A stretch of DNA of 64,000 nucleotides. Origin: Vesta saturnalis (Eukaryota; Arthropoda; Insecta; Coleoptera; Lampyridae). Position numbers and translations under genes: made by a program. This document shows, in pieces, positions 1 to 11,239 of this stretch; position 1 is the first letter of the stretch, and the number at the start of each line of letters is the position of its first letter. The stretch is taken from assembly GCA_036346205.1 (NCBI GenBank), contig JARFJB010001167.1, positions 1,096,501 to 1,160,500 of the forward strand, read 5' to 3'. The notes beneath the pieces were generated by a model that worked only from the letters and a program-made list of their open reading frames with translations, was not told the origin of the DNA and did no database searches.

Positions 1-2230
1 TAAAATTCAGGGCAACTTTTTTTAGAAGTTCCCTAGGAACCCATATTTAGTTAATGGGTTTGGAAAAATTTGGTGAATACTGTACAACAAAACTTTAGTT
101 CTTTGGGGAAAAAATTGAAAAGGGTTTTGAATGCCCCTCCAGGGTTTGATAAGTTTTTTAAACCCAATAAAAAACACATTAAACCGGGAATTTAAGGAAT
201 CAAAATTAATATAAATTTATCCTAAAAATTGATAGTCTTAACTATTATGCCCTCAAGCTCTACCACCTTATTAATGACGATAGTAGAAAGAATGTCATCT
301 ATCTAAACAATTAAACAAATGGAAAGATGTTTGTCCAATAATAATTGTTATACCAATTCCCAAACCCGAAGGGAAAATGAATTTTTAAAATTTGAGTTGA
401 AAAAGAACCAGGGTTAATTAATAATTTTAAAAAGGTTAGAAATTTTGGTTTAAATCTAAACATTTTGCAGCTTAATTATTTTTTTGAAATGTTTAACCTG
501 CTAAGCCATATACGTGTTGCTTCAAATTGGTTCCGAAAATTATTTAAGTAACATAGGAAATTTATAGTTGGTTATAGTAAAACCACTTAATAATTAAATG
601 GTTGGTTAAAAAATTTAATATTAAAGGGTTTAAAACAGAAATTGTTGAGGTTTGAATAAGGTTATTAAAACAACCAAAAATTTTTTTTTAAGGTCTTTAC
701 TAAAACACGGGTTTGCCCCAATTGGTTTACAACGGTTCAAAACGTTAAAAACAACCAAAGAGCAAGTTAAAAATTCTTAAATAAAATTCGTCTATTAGGA
801 TAACGCAGAAATTTGGGGAATGAAATTTTCTAGTTAAAAACAAAATATGGTTACTGTTAACATCACCTGTAAGATATTTTAAAGAGGTTTTATTAGCCGC
901 AATTTATAAAATAAAATAGAGCATTATAACGACGTGAATTTGAATAAATAATACTGGCGTCTGATTGTTAAAAAAATTTAATTATTCTAACAGCGCGAAC
1001 GATTGCTTAAACCATAAGTGTATCTATTTCTCTTCCTACAATTATAAATGCAATTTTGCTTGTATAATACTAGTGCAATTGCTTCCGTTAGTCTTTCACG
1101 ATGTCGTTGAAAGGTACTCCTGGTCAACGATAGCCGTAAATAGGGTATGTATTTTAAAAATATTAAGGTTTTTTTTAATACAATTGTAGATCTGCGAGAT
1201 TTATTAATTTATAATTCAACGTCGTTATAAAATGCGTCTTAAATATTTATTTTATAAATTGCGGCTTTTAATTAAAAACCTTTTCATTATATCCGTTAAA
1301 TAGTTTTAAACGAGTGATTACAACAGACCTCGTTTACGTTTTATAACAGAAAATTCGATATTTAATCAAACGTTCTGCGTTAACTAATAGTACGTAAGTT
1401 TTATTAAACATTTTTAACTAAAAGCTTTTGTTTTTTATACGTTAGAACTCGATTAAACCAATCGTTGTCAATACCCGTGTTTTATTGTAAATTCGAGTTC
1501 CTATTAAAAATACATATTTTTTGTTTTAATAACTCATATTCAAATCTCAACAAAAATTCATTTACAATGTTATTAAAATTCATCCTTATATTAAATTATA
1601 TGTACAAAAACAAGTTCATTCAAAATTATTAACGCTGGTAAGTTCAATATAATCATCAAATTCATTTAAAATTGTCCTATTACCTTAACGATATAGTTTT
1701 GTATTCTGAATTCACTTTGAATACAAAGTTTAGTGTCGTTAGCGATGTAGTAGAGCGATTTTATTTTCAAAATAAATGAATTTATAGCTGCTAAAATGTT
1801 TAGTATTTAAACAAAATGTTCCGTACCTATTTTAAAAGGTTAGTTAGAGTTAACGGTGGTTTCTGTAGTACGAACTCGAAATTTAACGATTCATTTTCAC
1901 CTCGCCTTTGGGACACCTTCGCGTATAAACATATACATTATTCTGATTGACAAAGCATCTGTTCACAAACATGTTTATTGTTTCAGATACAGATCGAGAT
2001 TCTGGATTCCTATATACGTCTATTAATAAGGTAGGTATTGAGTTCATTTGAGTTGGACATAATACAGGTAGGTACTATCAATCGGGTATACAGAATGGTA
2101 ATACTGATATTACAATTATGAGGTGCTTTACATACAGTTTATGTTGATTTTATTAATAAGGGTTAAACACCAACCTATCCCTATCTTATCCTCGGTTGAA
2201 AGACGGTCATTCCTAGGCTTACCCAAATGT
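1..2230. repeat. Large imperfect inverted repeat at window start
   Basis: The reverse complement of about 1-950 aligns by eye with about 1205-2230, with a centre near 1075. Shared landmarks include AATTGCGGCT beside GTCGTTATAA (885-950 against 1205-1290), CCCGTGTTTTA (about 700 and 1480), CAAAATGTTTAG and TTAATAAGGT. The left arm differs mainly by one-base gains and losses in short homopolymer runs. That pattern fits a fold-back made of uncorrected long-read sequence, although an old palindrome is possible. No gene is recognisable here; the small open frames at 965-1189 and 2123-2398 match nothing I know. Confidence 0.7.
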
Positions 2231-2600
2231 GCAAGCAGCGTTTCAGCTGTTGGCGCTCGGTACATGCTGCATTCGACGCCCAAATTTCCAGAAGGAAATC
2301 CCACTTTAACACTCCTACTCTTATGGGTTTCCTTTGAAATCTGTCTACACCAGACCTCTGTAGCGCCTTGGATTATGAGGGATCACTTTCGTTGGTAAAA
2401 TTCGTTATTCTTATGATTTTCAGCTCAGGAATATCTGGATTCTTAAACTTCACTCGCGTATAAAGATGTACTTCTCTCACTTGTAATATTACAGCGTTAT
2501 AAGGTTTAGGACTTTAACCAAAATGTTCCTACGTATCTATTTGAATAGGTTAGTTAGCAGTAATGGTGGCTTCTGTAGTACGAACATCGAAATTTAATAT
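1806..2600 (+). repeat. Direct repeat of about 90 bp (two copies)
   Basis: The stretches 1806-1895 and 2511-2600 share a run of landmarks in the same order: AAAATGTTCC, AGGTTAGTTAG, TTCTGTAGTACGAAC and CGAAATTTAA. The roughly 600 bp between them hold no recognisable gene. Confidence 0.6.
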
Positions 2601-3029
2601 AGACGTACATTACGCAGGGTAGAGTGGTGGATTTTAACGTCAAACTTTGAAAATATTGAGTGCTTGTCAAATGCCTTGTCAGTTGATTAGTCGAGAATTT
2701 ATTATTCGTATATACAATATAAGCCGTATTCACATACCCGTTTAATTACCGTCATGCGTCATTACCGTATACCGCAAAATACATACCTAAGTGTATTATA
2801 GGTCGAGTGTGAATTAAGGCAACGTAGTTTAAATTTGAAATTCTCTGCGTGAAAGGTTATTCTACCTTTATCGTCGGGGTTAAACGACGGATTATACGTT
2901 CAACTAGGTGAATGTCAGGATGGTTAACACTTGAAGTTCCAACTCATAGATCCGCCTTGAATCTCTTCATACCGACTATCGTGTGATGTGTAGATGATTG
3001 GGCTTGAACGTTTTACTGCCGATATTCAC

Positions 3030-3132
3030 AAATAGACAGACAGACCAGATAGACCAGACAGACCAGCCAGATCAGACAGACCAGCCAGACCAGACTGATC
3101 AGTCAGACTAGGCAGACCAGACAGACAGACCA
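3030..3132 (+). repeat. CAGACAGACCAG minisatellite
   Basis: Imperfect tandem repeats of a 9-12 bp unit built from CAGACAGACCAG and CAGCCAGAT. A second copy of the array lies at about 5917-6003. Confidence 0.85.
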
Positions 3133-3360
3133 CTACAGAGTGCAGACGTATATTTTATAATAACTGACAAAAGGTTCCCGCATGTCTTTCTTTCTCACCA
3201 CTGTTTTCTTTCCTCTCTCTCTGTCTCTGTCTCTCTCACATGTACTACAGAGTGCAGACGTATATATTTTATAATAACTGCTATAGACCCTCAATTCTTT
3301 CTTCTCACTTTTCTTGCTCTCTTCGCACAGAACACACGCATACATCAGTTACGTAACATC
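3133..3360 (+). repeat. CTACAGAGTGCAGACG tandem repeat, array 1
   Basis: Two units of about 110 bp (starting near 3134 and 3246). Each has CTACAGAGTGCAGACG, an AT stretch with ATAATAACTG, then a pyrimidine-rich stretch (TCTTTCTTTCTCACC, CTCTCTCTGTCTC). Related arrays are at 6004-6190 and 10740-11090. Confidence 0.8.
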
Positions 3361-3481
3361 TCTAAGCTCGTATTTGGAACTGTGCTTGTAGGATAACTAT
3401 TTTACGGTGATCTGAGGTGTGTGTCTACGCTAAGCTATAGATATACTGTTTATATGAGATCTATAGGTTTATAATGTAAGC

Positions 3482-3552
3482 GGATTGGTGGCGCAGCTGT
3501 TGAGGTCCTCGTTTGTTATTTCAGAGGTCTACGGTTCGATTAGAGTAATTCC
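3482..3552 (+). other. tRNA-like module, copy 1
   Basis: An A-box-like TGGCGCAGCTGT (3488-3499) is followed about 35 bp later by a B-box-like GGTTCGATTA (3533-3542). This is the layout of a type 2 RNA polymerase III promoter. A CCTC/GAGG pair could form an anticodon-like stem, but the loop is too long for a functional tRNA. The module sits in a repeat seen again at 4930-4998 (inverted), 6346-6417, 10684-10740 (B box lost) and 11162-11226. It resembles a tRNA-derived SINE head or a built-in promoter rather than a tRNA gene. Confidence 0.6.
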
Positions 3553-3667
3553 TTAAGTAAATATGTGAGTGAAATAAGTGAGAAACGAGTATGCTTTTTT
3601 TTCTTTATTTAAGTGGAGAAGAAAGAGGTAAAAAGTACAAAAAGAAACTTGGTCTTACCTAACAAAA

Positions 3668-4500
3668 AGATCAGGCGGTCTATTTTCCGGTTTCATAAAT
3701 ATGTTCTTAAAGATGAAGCAAGAGGCCTCAGGGTGGCCATCTAACTGTACAAATCAAGACCAGACCCTTTACATTGCAGAGTTCCTTAACAACGAGGGTG
3801 TACAGCTCGAACCGGTTCTATTGAAAAATCCAGCTCTTAGATCTCTAGCAAAGCTTATGTTAAATAGTTTCTGGGTAAATTTGGTCAACGCGAAAATCAA
3901 AGCAAAACTTCAATTATTAATACTCTAAAAAGTTCTACGATTTAATGTTTTCTCCATCAGTTGAAGTTAATCATATACAGAAATTAACGAGGACACCCTA
4001 ATTGTAAACTGGATATACGCGGAAGAGGCTGCTGAGCCCTTGTTTAATGTAAACTGCGTAATAGCAGCCTACGTAACCACAAAGCACGATTAAAATTATA
4101 CTCGTATCTCGAAGCGATGGGAGAGGTGCTATATTACGATACTGATTCTGTTATTTACATTTCAAAGAAGGGTACGGATCTACCGCTAGGAAATATGTTA
4201 GGAGATCTTACCGATGAAATTGAACCTCAATACGGTTGTGGGTCTTATATCACCGAGTTTGCGTCAGGAGGACCGAAAACATACGGCTACAAAGTTTATT
4301 TACCAGATGGGGCGATAAAGCAAACGATTAAAGTAAAAGGAATTACCCTTAACTATGAAAATTTAGGAAAAGTTAACTTAGAATCCTTAATTGACTTAGT
4401 GGATGACACAGAACATGAAATTTTAACTTCTACTAACGTCATTAGGCGTACACAGGACCACGAACTCGTGACAAAACCTGAAATTAAAAGACTCGATTAA
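3668..4500 (+). pseudogene. Partial B-family DNA polymerase, C-terminal fragment
   Basis: This fragment covers the palm end of a protein-primed B-family DNA polymerase of Polinton/Maverick type. The KxxxNSxxG-type motif B region is at about 3840-3875 (LAKLMLNSFW), and the catalytic motif C YYDTDS is at about 4132-4149. Single-base losses break the frame near 3775, 3875 and 3930; from 4117 to 4500 it is open and ends in TAA. It is a near-identical, inverted copy of the C-terminus at 6879-7690. It has no N-terminus or exonuclease domain and cannot make a polymerase. Confidence 0.85.
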
Positions 4501-5165
4501 ACATCAACAAACGTCGCAGGATAGAAAACTACGACACGATACCATACGGATATAAGAAAACGAAAATGATTTAGTGTGAAACAATAAAGTGTTATTTACC
4601 AGTTAGTGTAAATACAATCGGATTTTAGGATATATTACAGGTGTATTATATTGTTGGAATGTTTAACCAATAAATAGAATAGATATTAAGATCAAAACAT
4701 TGTTCAAAACGAGAATAAACCATGAATGTTTATATGTTTTCACTATATATTAAATTGGAATGTTGCAATAGTACGTTATAGACTTAAATAAATCGAAAGA
4801 CTATATTAAAATAACTTATAGATCTTTGATGTATGTAAAACTACGTGTATATGTATTCAATGTAATCTTAAATAAAGAAAAAAAAAGCATACTCGTTTCT
4901 CACTTATTTCACTCGCATATTTACTTAAGGAATTACTCTAATCGAACCGTAGACCTCTGAAATAACAAACGAGGACCTCAACAGCTGCGCCACCAATCGC
5001 TTACATTATAAACCTATAGATCTCATATAAACAGTATATCTATAGCTTAGCGTAGAACACACCTCAGATCACCGTAAAATAGTTATCCTACAAGCACAGT
5101 TCCAAATACGAGCTTAGAGATGTTACGTAACTGATGTATGCTGTGTGTCTGTGCGAAGAAGAGAA
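4500..5165. repeat. Inverted flank of the polymerase fragment
   Basis: The 3' flank of the fragment (4500-4880) followed by 4880-5165 is the inverse of 6190-6880. It includes an inverted copy of the tRNA-like module at 4930-4998, read on the minus strand. No gene is present. Confidence 0.8.
4930..4998 (-). other. tRNA-like module, copy 2 (inverted)
   Basis: On the minus strand this reads as the same A-box-like and B-box-like module as 3482-3552. TAATCGAACC on the plus strand is the reverse of the B box. Confidence 0.6.
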
Positions 5166-5473
5166 AAACAGTGTGAGAAGAAAGCAGTTGGGTCTTTTGT
5201 CAGTTATTATAAAATATACAAGTCTGCACTCTTAGTTTGGAGAAGAGAGAGAGAGAGAGAGAGAAGAGAAAACGAGGTGAGAAAGAAAGAAGTTCTTGGC
5301 ATTTATAAATATCTTATCTGATGCCTCTGTCCAGTTGTGATCAGGTGCGTCTGATTCTTTGTCTTATGGTGTTGTTATTTGATTGGCATAAACGTAGCCA
5401 TCATCCAATACAGAATGGTAAGAATTACATTATGAGTGCTTCAAAGTGTTAATTAATTCACCAACTTATCCTC

Positions 5474-5520
<47 letters not shown>
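5165..5520. other. Spacer with poly(T) run of about 40 nt
   Basis: No gene is visible. 5340-5475 is a degraded relative of about 1980-2180 (shared ACAGAATGGTAA and TTATCCTCG). The poly(T) at 5477-5517 begins exactly where the related sequence at 2180 would continue. That suggests a collapsed or low-quality join rather than a retrogene tail. Confidence 0.55.
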
Positions 5521-6470
5521 ACTATACGCAGGAGAGTGGATTTTAACGTCAAACTTTGAAAATATTGAGTGCTTGTCAAATGCCTTGTCAGTTGATTTAG
5601 TCGAGTTTATTCGTTAAACAATATAAGCCGTATTCCATACCCGTTTAATTACCGTCATGCGTCACCGTATACCGCAAATACATACCTAAGTGTATTATAG
5701 GTCTGATTAAGGCCACGGTTTAAATTTGAAATTCTCTGCGTGAAAGGTTATTCTACCTTATCGTCGGGGTTAAACGACGGATTATACGTTCAACTAGGTG
5801 AATGTCAGGATGGTTCACTTGAAGTTCCAACTCATGACGCCTGATCTTCATACCGACTATCGTGTGATGTGTAGATGATTGGGCTTGAACGTTTTACTGC
5901 CGATATTCACAAATAGAGACAGACCAGATAGACCAGAAACCAGCCAGATCAGACAGACCAGCCAGACCAGACTGATCAGTCAGACTAGGCAGAAACCCAG
6001 ACCACTACAGAGTGCAGACGTATATTTTAATAACTGACAAATTCGCATTCTTTCTTTCTCACCACTGTTTTCTTTTCGCTCTCTCTTCTGTCTCTGTCTC
6101 TTCAACATGTACTACAGAGTGCAGACTATATATTTTATAATAACTGCATATAGACCCCCATCTTTCTTCTCACTCTGTTTCCTCTCTTCGCACAGAACAC
6201 ACGCATACATCAGTTACGTAACATCTCTAAGCTCGTATTTGGAACTGTGCTTGTAGGATAACTATTTTACGGTGATCTGAGGTGTGTGTCTACGCTAAGC
6301 TATAGATATACTGTTTATATGAGATCTATAGGTTTATAATGTAAGCGGATTGGTGGCGCAGCTGTTGAGGTCCTCGTTTGTTATTTCAGAGGTCTACGGT
6401 TCGATTAGAGTAATTCCTTAAGTAAATATGTCGAGTGAAATAAGTGAGAAACGAGTATGCTTTTTTTTCT
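5520..6470 (+). repeat. Flank repeat, copy 2
   Basis: Direct copy of 2600-3590, including the CAGACAGACCAG minisatellite (about 5917-6003), the CTACAGAGTGCAGACG units (6004 and 6116) and the tRNA-like module (6346-6417). It abuts the 3' end of the minus-strand polymerase relic. Confidence 0.75.
6346..6417 (+). other. tRNA-like module, copy 3
   Basis: Same sequence as 3482-3552, with A-box-like TGGCGCAGCTGT and B-box-like GGTTCGATTA. It lies just 3' of the polymerase relic and in the same orientation as the copies 5' of the gene at 10684 and 11162. Confidence 0.6.
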
Positions 6471-6878
6471 TTTCTTTATTTAAGATTACATTGAATACAT
6501 ATACACGTAGTTTTACATACATCAAAGATCTATAAGTTATTTAATATAGTCTTTCGATTTATTTAAGTCTATAACGTACTATTGCAACATTCCAATTCTA
6601 ATATATAGTGAAAACATATAAACATTCATGGTTTATTCTCGTTTTGAACAATGTTTTGATCTTAATATCTATTCTATTTATTGGTTAAACATTCCAACAA
6701 TATAATACACCTGTAATATATCCTAAAATCCGATTGTATTTACACTAACTGGTACAATAACACTTTATTGTTTCACACTAAATCATTTTCGTTTTCTTAT
6801 ATCCGTATGGTATCGTGTCGTAGTTTTCTATCCTGCGACGTTTGTTGATGTTTAATCATCTTTTAATTTCAGGTTTTG

Positions 6879-9800
6879 TCACGAGTTCGTGGTCCTACGC
6901 CTAATGACGTTAGTAGAAGTTAAAATTTCATGTTCTGTGTCATCCACTAAGTCAATTAAGGATTCTAAGTTAACTTTTCCTAAATTTTCATAGTTAAGGG
7001 TAATTCCTTTTACTTTAATCGTTTGCTTTATCGCCCCATCTGGTAAATAAACTTTGTAGCCGTATGTTTTCGGTCCTCCTGACGCAAACTCGGTGATATA
7101 AGACCCACAACCGTATTGAGGTTCAATTTCATCGGTAAGATCTCCTAACATATTTCCTAGCGGTAGATCCGGTACCCTTCTTTGAAATGTTAACAGAATC
7201 AGTATCGTAATATAGCACCCCTCTCCCATCGCTTCGAGATACGAGTATAATTTTAATCGTGTGTGGTTACGTAGGCTGCTATTACGCAGTTTACATTAAA
7301 CAAGGGCTCAGCAGCCTCTTCCGCGTATATCCAGTTTACAATTAGGGTGTCCTCGTTAATTTCCTGTATATGATTAACTTCAACTGATGGAGAAAACATT
7401 AAATCGTAGAACTCTTTTAGAGTATTAATAATTGAAGTTTTGCTTTGATTTTCGCGTTGACCAAATTTACCCCAGAAACTATTTAACATAAGCTTTGCTA
7501 GAGATCTAAGAGCTGGATTTTTCTCAATAGAACCGGGTTCGAGCTGTACACCCTCGTTGTTAAGGAACTCTGCAATGTAAAGGGTCTGGTCTTCTTGATT
7601 TGTACAGTTAGATGGCCACCCTGAGGCCTCTTGCTTCATCTTTAAGAACATATTTATGAAACCGGAAAATAGACCGCCTGATCTATCTGTTTTATCATAC
7701 TGTGTTGTGTCATATGACCAGATTTCTTGTATCTGTACTATATTGTACCCTCTTTTGACGGCTTCTACGATCTCGTCTGTACACCATGTACCGTGAAGTG
7801 TTCGTTCCTGAATATCATGCAAGCATTCTCGGTACTTAGTCCTTCTACACATGTGCGACAAAGCGGAAACATAAGTTTTGATGTATCTTCATAGGGAGCA
7901 CAGGATGGTAAAGATCTTGAGGTGGCAGAATTGAACACTTAATTATACCGCTGGGAAGGCACGCCTAGTAGTAAACTCGTCACACTCCCTCCCAACGTAT
8001 ACCCGTGGGTGACCAGTTGGAAACTTCCCATATTTACAAACCCAGGGGTACAACGAGCACACGTCGACGTATTTAATTCTTTCGCCGGGTTTTGCTACAT
8101 ATTTTAGTTTTGTACACCCGTTCTACCACCATAAAATGCATCGCGTGGGTTAAGAGGACGTATCTTATCAGGGGTGATGTTTAAGATAACATTTTGGGTT
8201 TGTTTTTAATTCTAGCGAAAATTTACATCCCCACATTTCAGTGACGTAATATCCTAAGTTTTAAGACGGAATACTTTTGATTTAGTATTTTCATATCTCT
8301 GCTCCATGGTATCGTGTGGATTGTCAAACAGCTGTGCATCGCGCCGTGTTGTAAAGCATATAGGACAACCGTGATAGTAGCACCCGTAAAACTCAAAAAC
8401 TTCGTTTGATGATTCGCAATAACCGTCTACTCTCAAACCATACGTCACATACTCTCTGTTTACCCGCGTGTTGAATAGAAATACCTCTACGGTCCTCTTC
8501 CCAGACCAGCCATTGTATAGCACTTATAGATTGCTTGTCTACTCCGATAACCAGCTTTGGGGATAATTCCTATTGTATCGGGTTGTAAAATCGTCTTCGG
8601 TACACCAGATTGCAAGCTGAAGCTATCGTAATGGCTTCGACAAACGGATCAACCAAACACTCCTTCAAAACAATCTTCTAAAGTACATGCAAGCATGTTT
8701 TAAGATGTCTACGTCGGACCGGCAATATTCTATTAACTCTTCCGACATTTTAAATATATAACCCTGTGATTGCGTTTCTTCATACCATTTTAAAAATTCA
8801 ACTCTTTCTTCGGGTTTCATGGAGTTGGGGAGTAGTAATCAATATGAGCGACCCTACATACTCGAGTTTGCTTTAATGTTAAATAGATGGGAAATAACCT
8901 TTTCTTATACCGTCGCTAATCCAAATGCTTTGGTAGAGCCGAGAGGCATAGGGAAGTAGTTAAGACTATCAATAAATTTTAGGTTATCAAATTTCATCAT
9001 TAGTATTTTAGACCCTCTCATTATAATCTCCGGTTTAAGATGTGTTTGTTAGTGTGTGTTTAAGATAAACTGGTGATCAAACCCTTGGCCATTGTGGGCT
9101 ATTACAACAACCTTTTTGAACAATTTTCTTACTTCCAGCAAGTAACTAAAGATTTTGTTGATACAGTATTCACCTTGTAATATTTGTTCTCTAACACCAC
9201 ATCGGGGGCATATAACTAGAGATGATGTAGTGTAGCACGTAGGGCACACTTGCTGAAATACACAAAGATTCGCCTCGTGAAGTTTTACTGCCGGTTTTTC
9301 GGGGTGAGATTTTTCTTGACGAGTTTCTAAATCATAAAACAAAAATAAAACGTCGTTATTCTCTTTATACGGGGTTGCTTGTCTAATAAAACAAAAATGG
9401 TTTTCCGGTTTATGATCGTTGCATTGTTTACAAAACACCTCCACAAAATGAGGTGTTTTCGGTTGTTAATATTAAATGTTTTTAAACAAACGCTGCATTT
9501 GTGTACTGTTGAACATATAGACACACCCGTTTTTCTTCTTTATGGTTCAAAAGACATATGGACGAACAAAGCCTGCAGTCGTGGTTTCTTCACAATTTTC
9601 ACAAACCTTTTGAGGGCTTCTACACCTATGCCTTTTAAAGTTTGTACGGGATATGACACTTTTCACAGTAATTGCAGCAAAATGCTGATGTTAAAGATTT
9701 TATAACGTTAAAATGTCCTTGGTTGTACAGTAATCTTATTTTCTTTTCCCGGGTCGACACCCCTTTCTCGTCCCTTAGTGCCGTGTTGGTATACTGTAAT

Positions 9801-10438
9801 GTTTGTAAGGTATTGTTGAAACTGTCTAAGTTCGTTAATACTACACCCCTTTCGGAAAACCTTAGCGACTTCTATTAAGTTTAGCGCAAAAGTTTTTGTT
9901 GTGCATCCTTTTTCTAATGTCATTATATCTCGGGTCTTTATCTGCAAGGGCTCTACCCACTACTAATGCTCGCGGTAAACATAAGTTATCTTCATTGCGT
10001 ATAGTAATTATTCCACGTCGCATGGTTGATTCTTCATTGTAATTGTTATACACTCGCTGTCTTCCGTTCCCTGTTGGCGGTGATACACGTTACCTCCATA
10101 TGAAATGTGTCCGTGGTCGTGTGCTCAGTATTACTCTGCAGTAGTGATTCCAAAATACCCCACACAGAGCCAAATGTCACTTCGGATGCTTTACGAAAAC
10201 TCAACCACCCCGGTAGTTTAAATTTGAAATTTTCTGCGTGAAAGGTTATCCCCACTTTATCGTCGGGGTTAACCGATGACATAATGTATGTAATAACTTG
10301 ATTAACTCCTGTTCTTACCCAATCTAACACATTTAGCTTTCCAGTACTGTTCTTTAGTTTAAACAAAATTTTTCGCTTGGTTGAGCGAAACTTTTTTATG
10401 TTCATATAACGCTCACTGACAATTTCAAAATTAGCCAT
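6879..10438 (-). pseudogene. Protein-primed B-family DNA polymerase (Polinton/Maverick type), frameshifted
   Basis: This is a nearly full-length relic on the minus strand. Order from the N-terminus: start MANFEIV at 10438 with a good cacATGg context; a DNLCLPRALVV segment (about 9970); exonuclease motif I FYDLET (about 9335); exo II AHNGQGFDHQF (about 9085); exo III EYCRSDVDIL (about 8710); YGCYYHGCP (about 8370); the family hallmark PLNPRDAFYGGRTG (about 8135); FPLCRTC (about 7870); motif B LAKLMLNSFWGKFG (about 7475); and motif C, damaged next to the start of the last frame near 7200. Such enzymes copy linear element genomes from a terminal protein primer. At least six frameshifts or stops separate the pieces, so it is dead. 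I found no Polinton integrase, capsid or packaging ATPase beside it. Confidence 0.88.
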
Positions 10439-10479
10439 GTGCACTCGCGATGAGACCGATGTGTACGGTAGCAGCAATA

Positions 10480-10620
10480 AAAGTAAACTAAGTCATTTAG
10501 TACCTGATGAGCGTATTTATACATTAGTCACCCCCCTCCCTGATAGTATTCTCATAACTATTCATCTGATTGACAGCTAATTTGTCTGGTTAAATGTAAT
10601 TAGTGGAAACATTCATCTGA
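10480..10620. other. Short unannotated 5' flank of polymerase relic
   Basis: Nothing recognised. This is the upstream side of the minus-strand polymerase and would hold its promoter if one existed. Confidence 0.4.
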
Positions 10621-11230
10621 GGGTGTATGCCTACGCTAAGCTATAGATATACTGATTATACGATCTCTACGTTTACACCGTAAACGGTCTTATGGCGCAT
10701 GGTTTAGGTCCTCGTTAGTTACTCCAGAGGTCTACCCACCCTGTCTTCCTTTCTCACCTCTGCTTTTCTCGTTCGCTCTCTCTCTCTCACTCTCTGTCTC
10801 TATCTCTCTCTCACATGTACTACAGAGTGCAGACATATATTTTATAATAACTGACCATATAGACCCTCAACACCTATCTTTCTTTCTCATCTCTGCACAC
10901 ACACACACACACACTACAGAGTGCAGACGTATATATATTTTATAGTAACTCTCCACATAGACCCCCTCAACATGTGTTTCTTTCTCACTACTGCTTTTCT
11001 CGCTCTCTCTCACACACTATAGAATGCAGATTTGTATATTGTATAAAACTGTCCATAAAGAGCCCACCATATGTCTGTGTTTGTAGGAGTGATCTGAGGG
11101 TGTGTGCGTACGCTATATATAGATATACTGTTTTATACGATCAATAGGTTTATACTGTAACCGGTCCGATGGCGTAGCGGTTAAGGTCCCCGTTTGTTGT
11201 TCAGAGGTCTACGGTTCGGATCTCACAGAC
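10620..11230 (+). repeat. Degenerate flank repeats 5' of the polymerase
   Basis: Two copies of the TACGCTAAGCTATAGATATACTG repeat family (from about 10628 and 11108) surround a three-unit CTACAGAGTGCAGA array (10818, 10912 and, mutated, 11025) with CT-rich and CA-rich runs. The copies run in the same direction as 6266-6440 on the other side of the polymerase, so the gene is flanked by direct repeats. Classical Polintons have inverted ends. Confidence 0.65.
11162..11226 (+). other. tRNA-like module, copy 5
   Basis: A-box-like TGGCGTAGCGGTTAAGG is followed by B-box-like GGTTCGGATCT. It is the least damaged A box of the five copies. The copy at 10684-10740 keeps the A-box half but has lost the B box into CT-rich sequence. 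Confidence 0.6.
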
Positions 11231-11239
11231 TTACTTACT

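Larger units (their letters stand above)
2600..3360 (+). repeat. Flank repeat, copy 1
   Basis: This stretch is repeated in the same orientation at 5520-6190 (for example TTTTAACGTCAAACTTTGAA at about 2633 and 5532, and the shared GTTAAACGACGG). It contains no gene. It includes a CAGACAGACCAG minisatellite and part of the CTACAGAGTGCAGACG tandem repeat. The pair of copies frames a partial polymerase copy, so it belongs either to the polymerase-bearing element or to a local duplication or assembly error. Confidence 0.7.

Noticed and set aside
3030..3132. CRISPR-like array
   Set aside because: It is an uninterrupted short-unit minisatellite with no spacers, in a eukaryotic context.
5477..5517. 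Poly(T) as the tail of a minus-strand retrotransposon
   Set aside because: No retrotransposon sequence adjoins it, and it replaces sequence present in the related copy at 2180-2600, so a low-quality join is more likely.
6879..10438. Complete Polinton
   Set aside because: I looked for an integrase, cysteine protease, packaging ATPase and capsid genes nearby on both strands and recognised none.
3482..11226. Functional tRNA genes
   Set aside because: The A and B boxes are present, but the anticodon arm does not form a 5-bp stem with a 7-nt loop and the acceptor pairing is poor.
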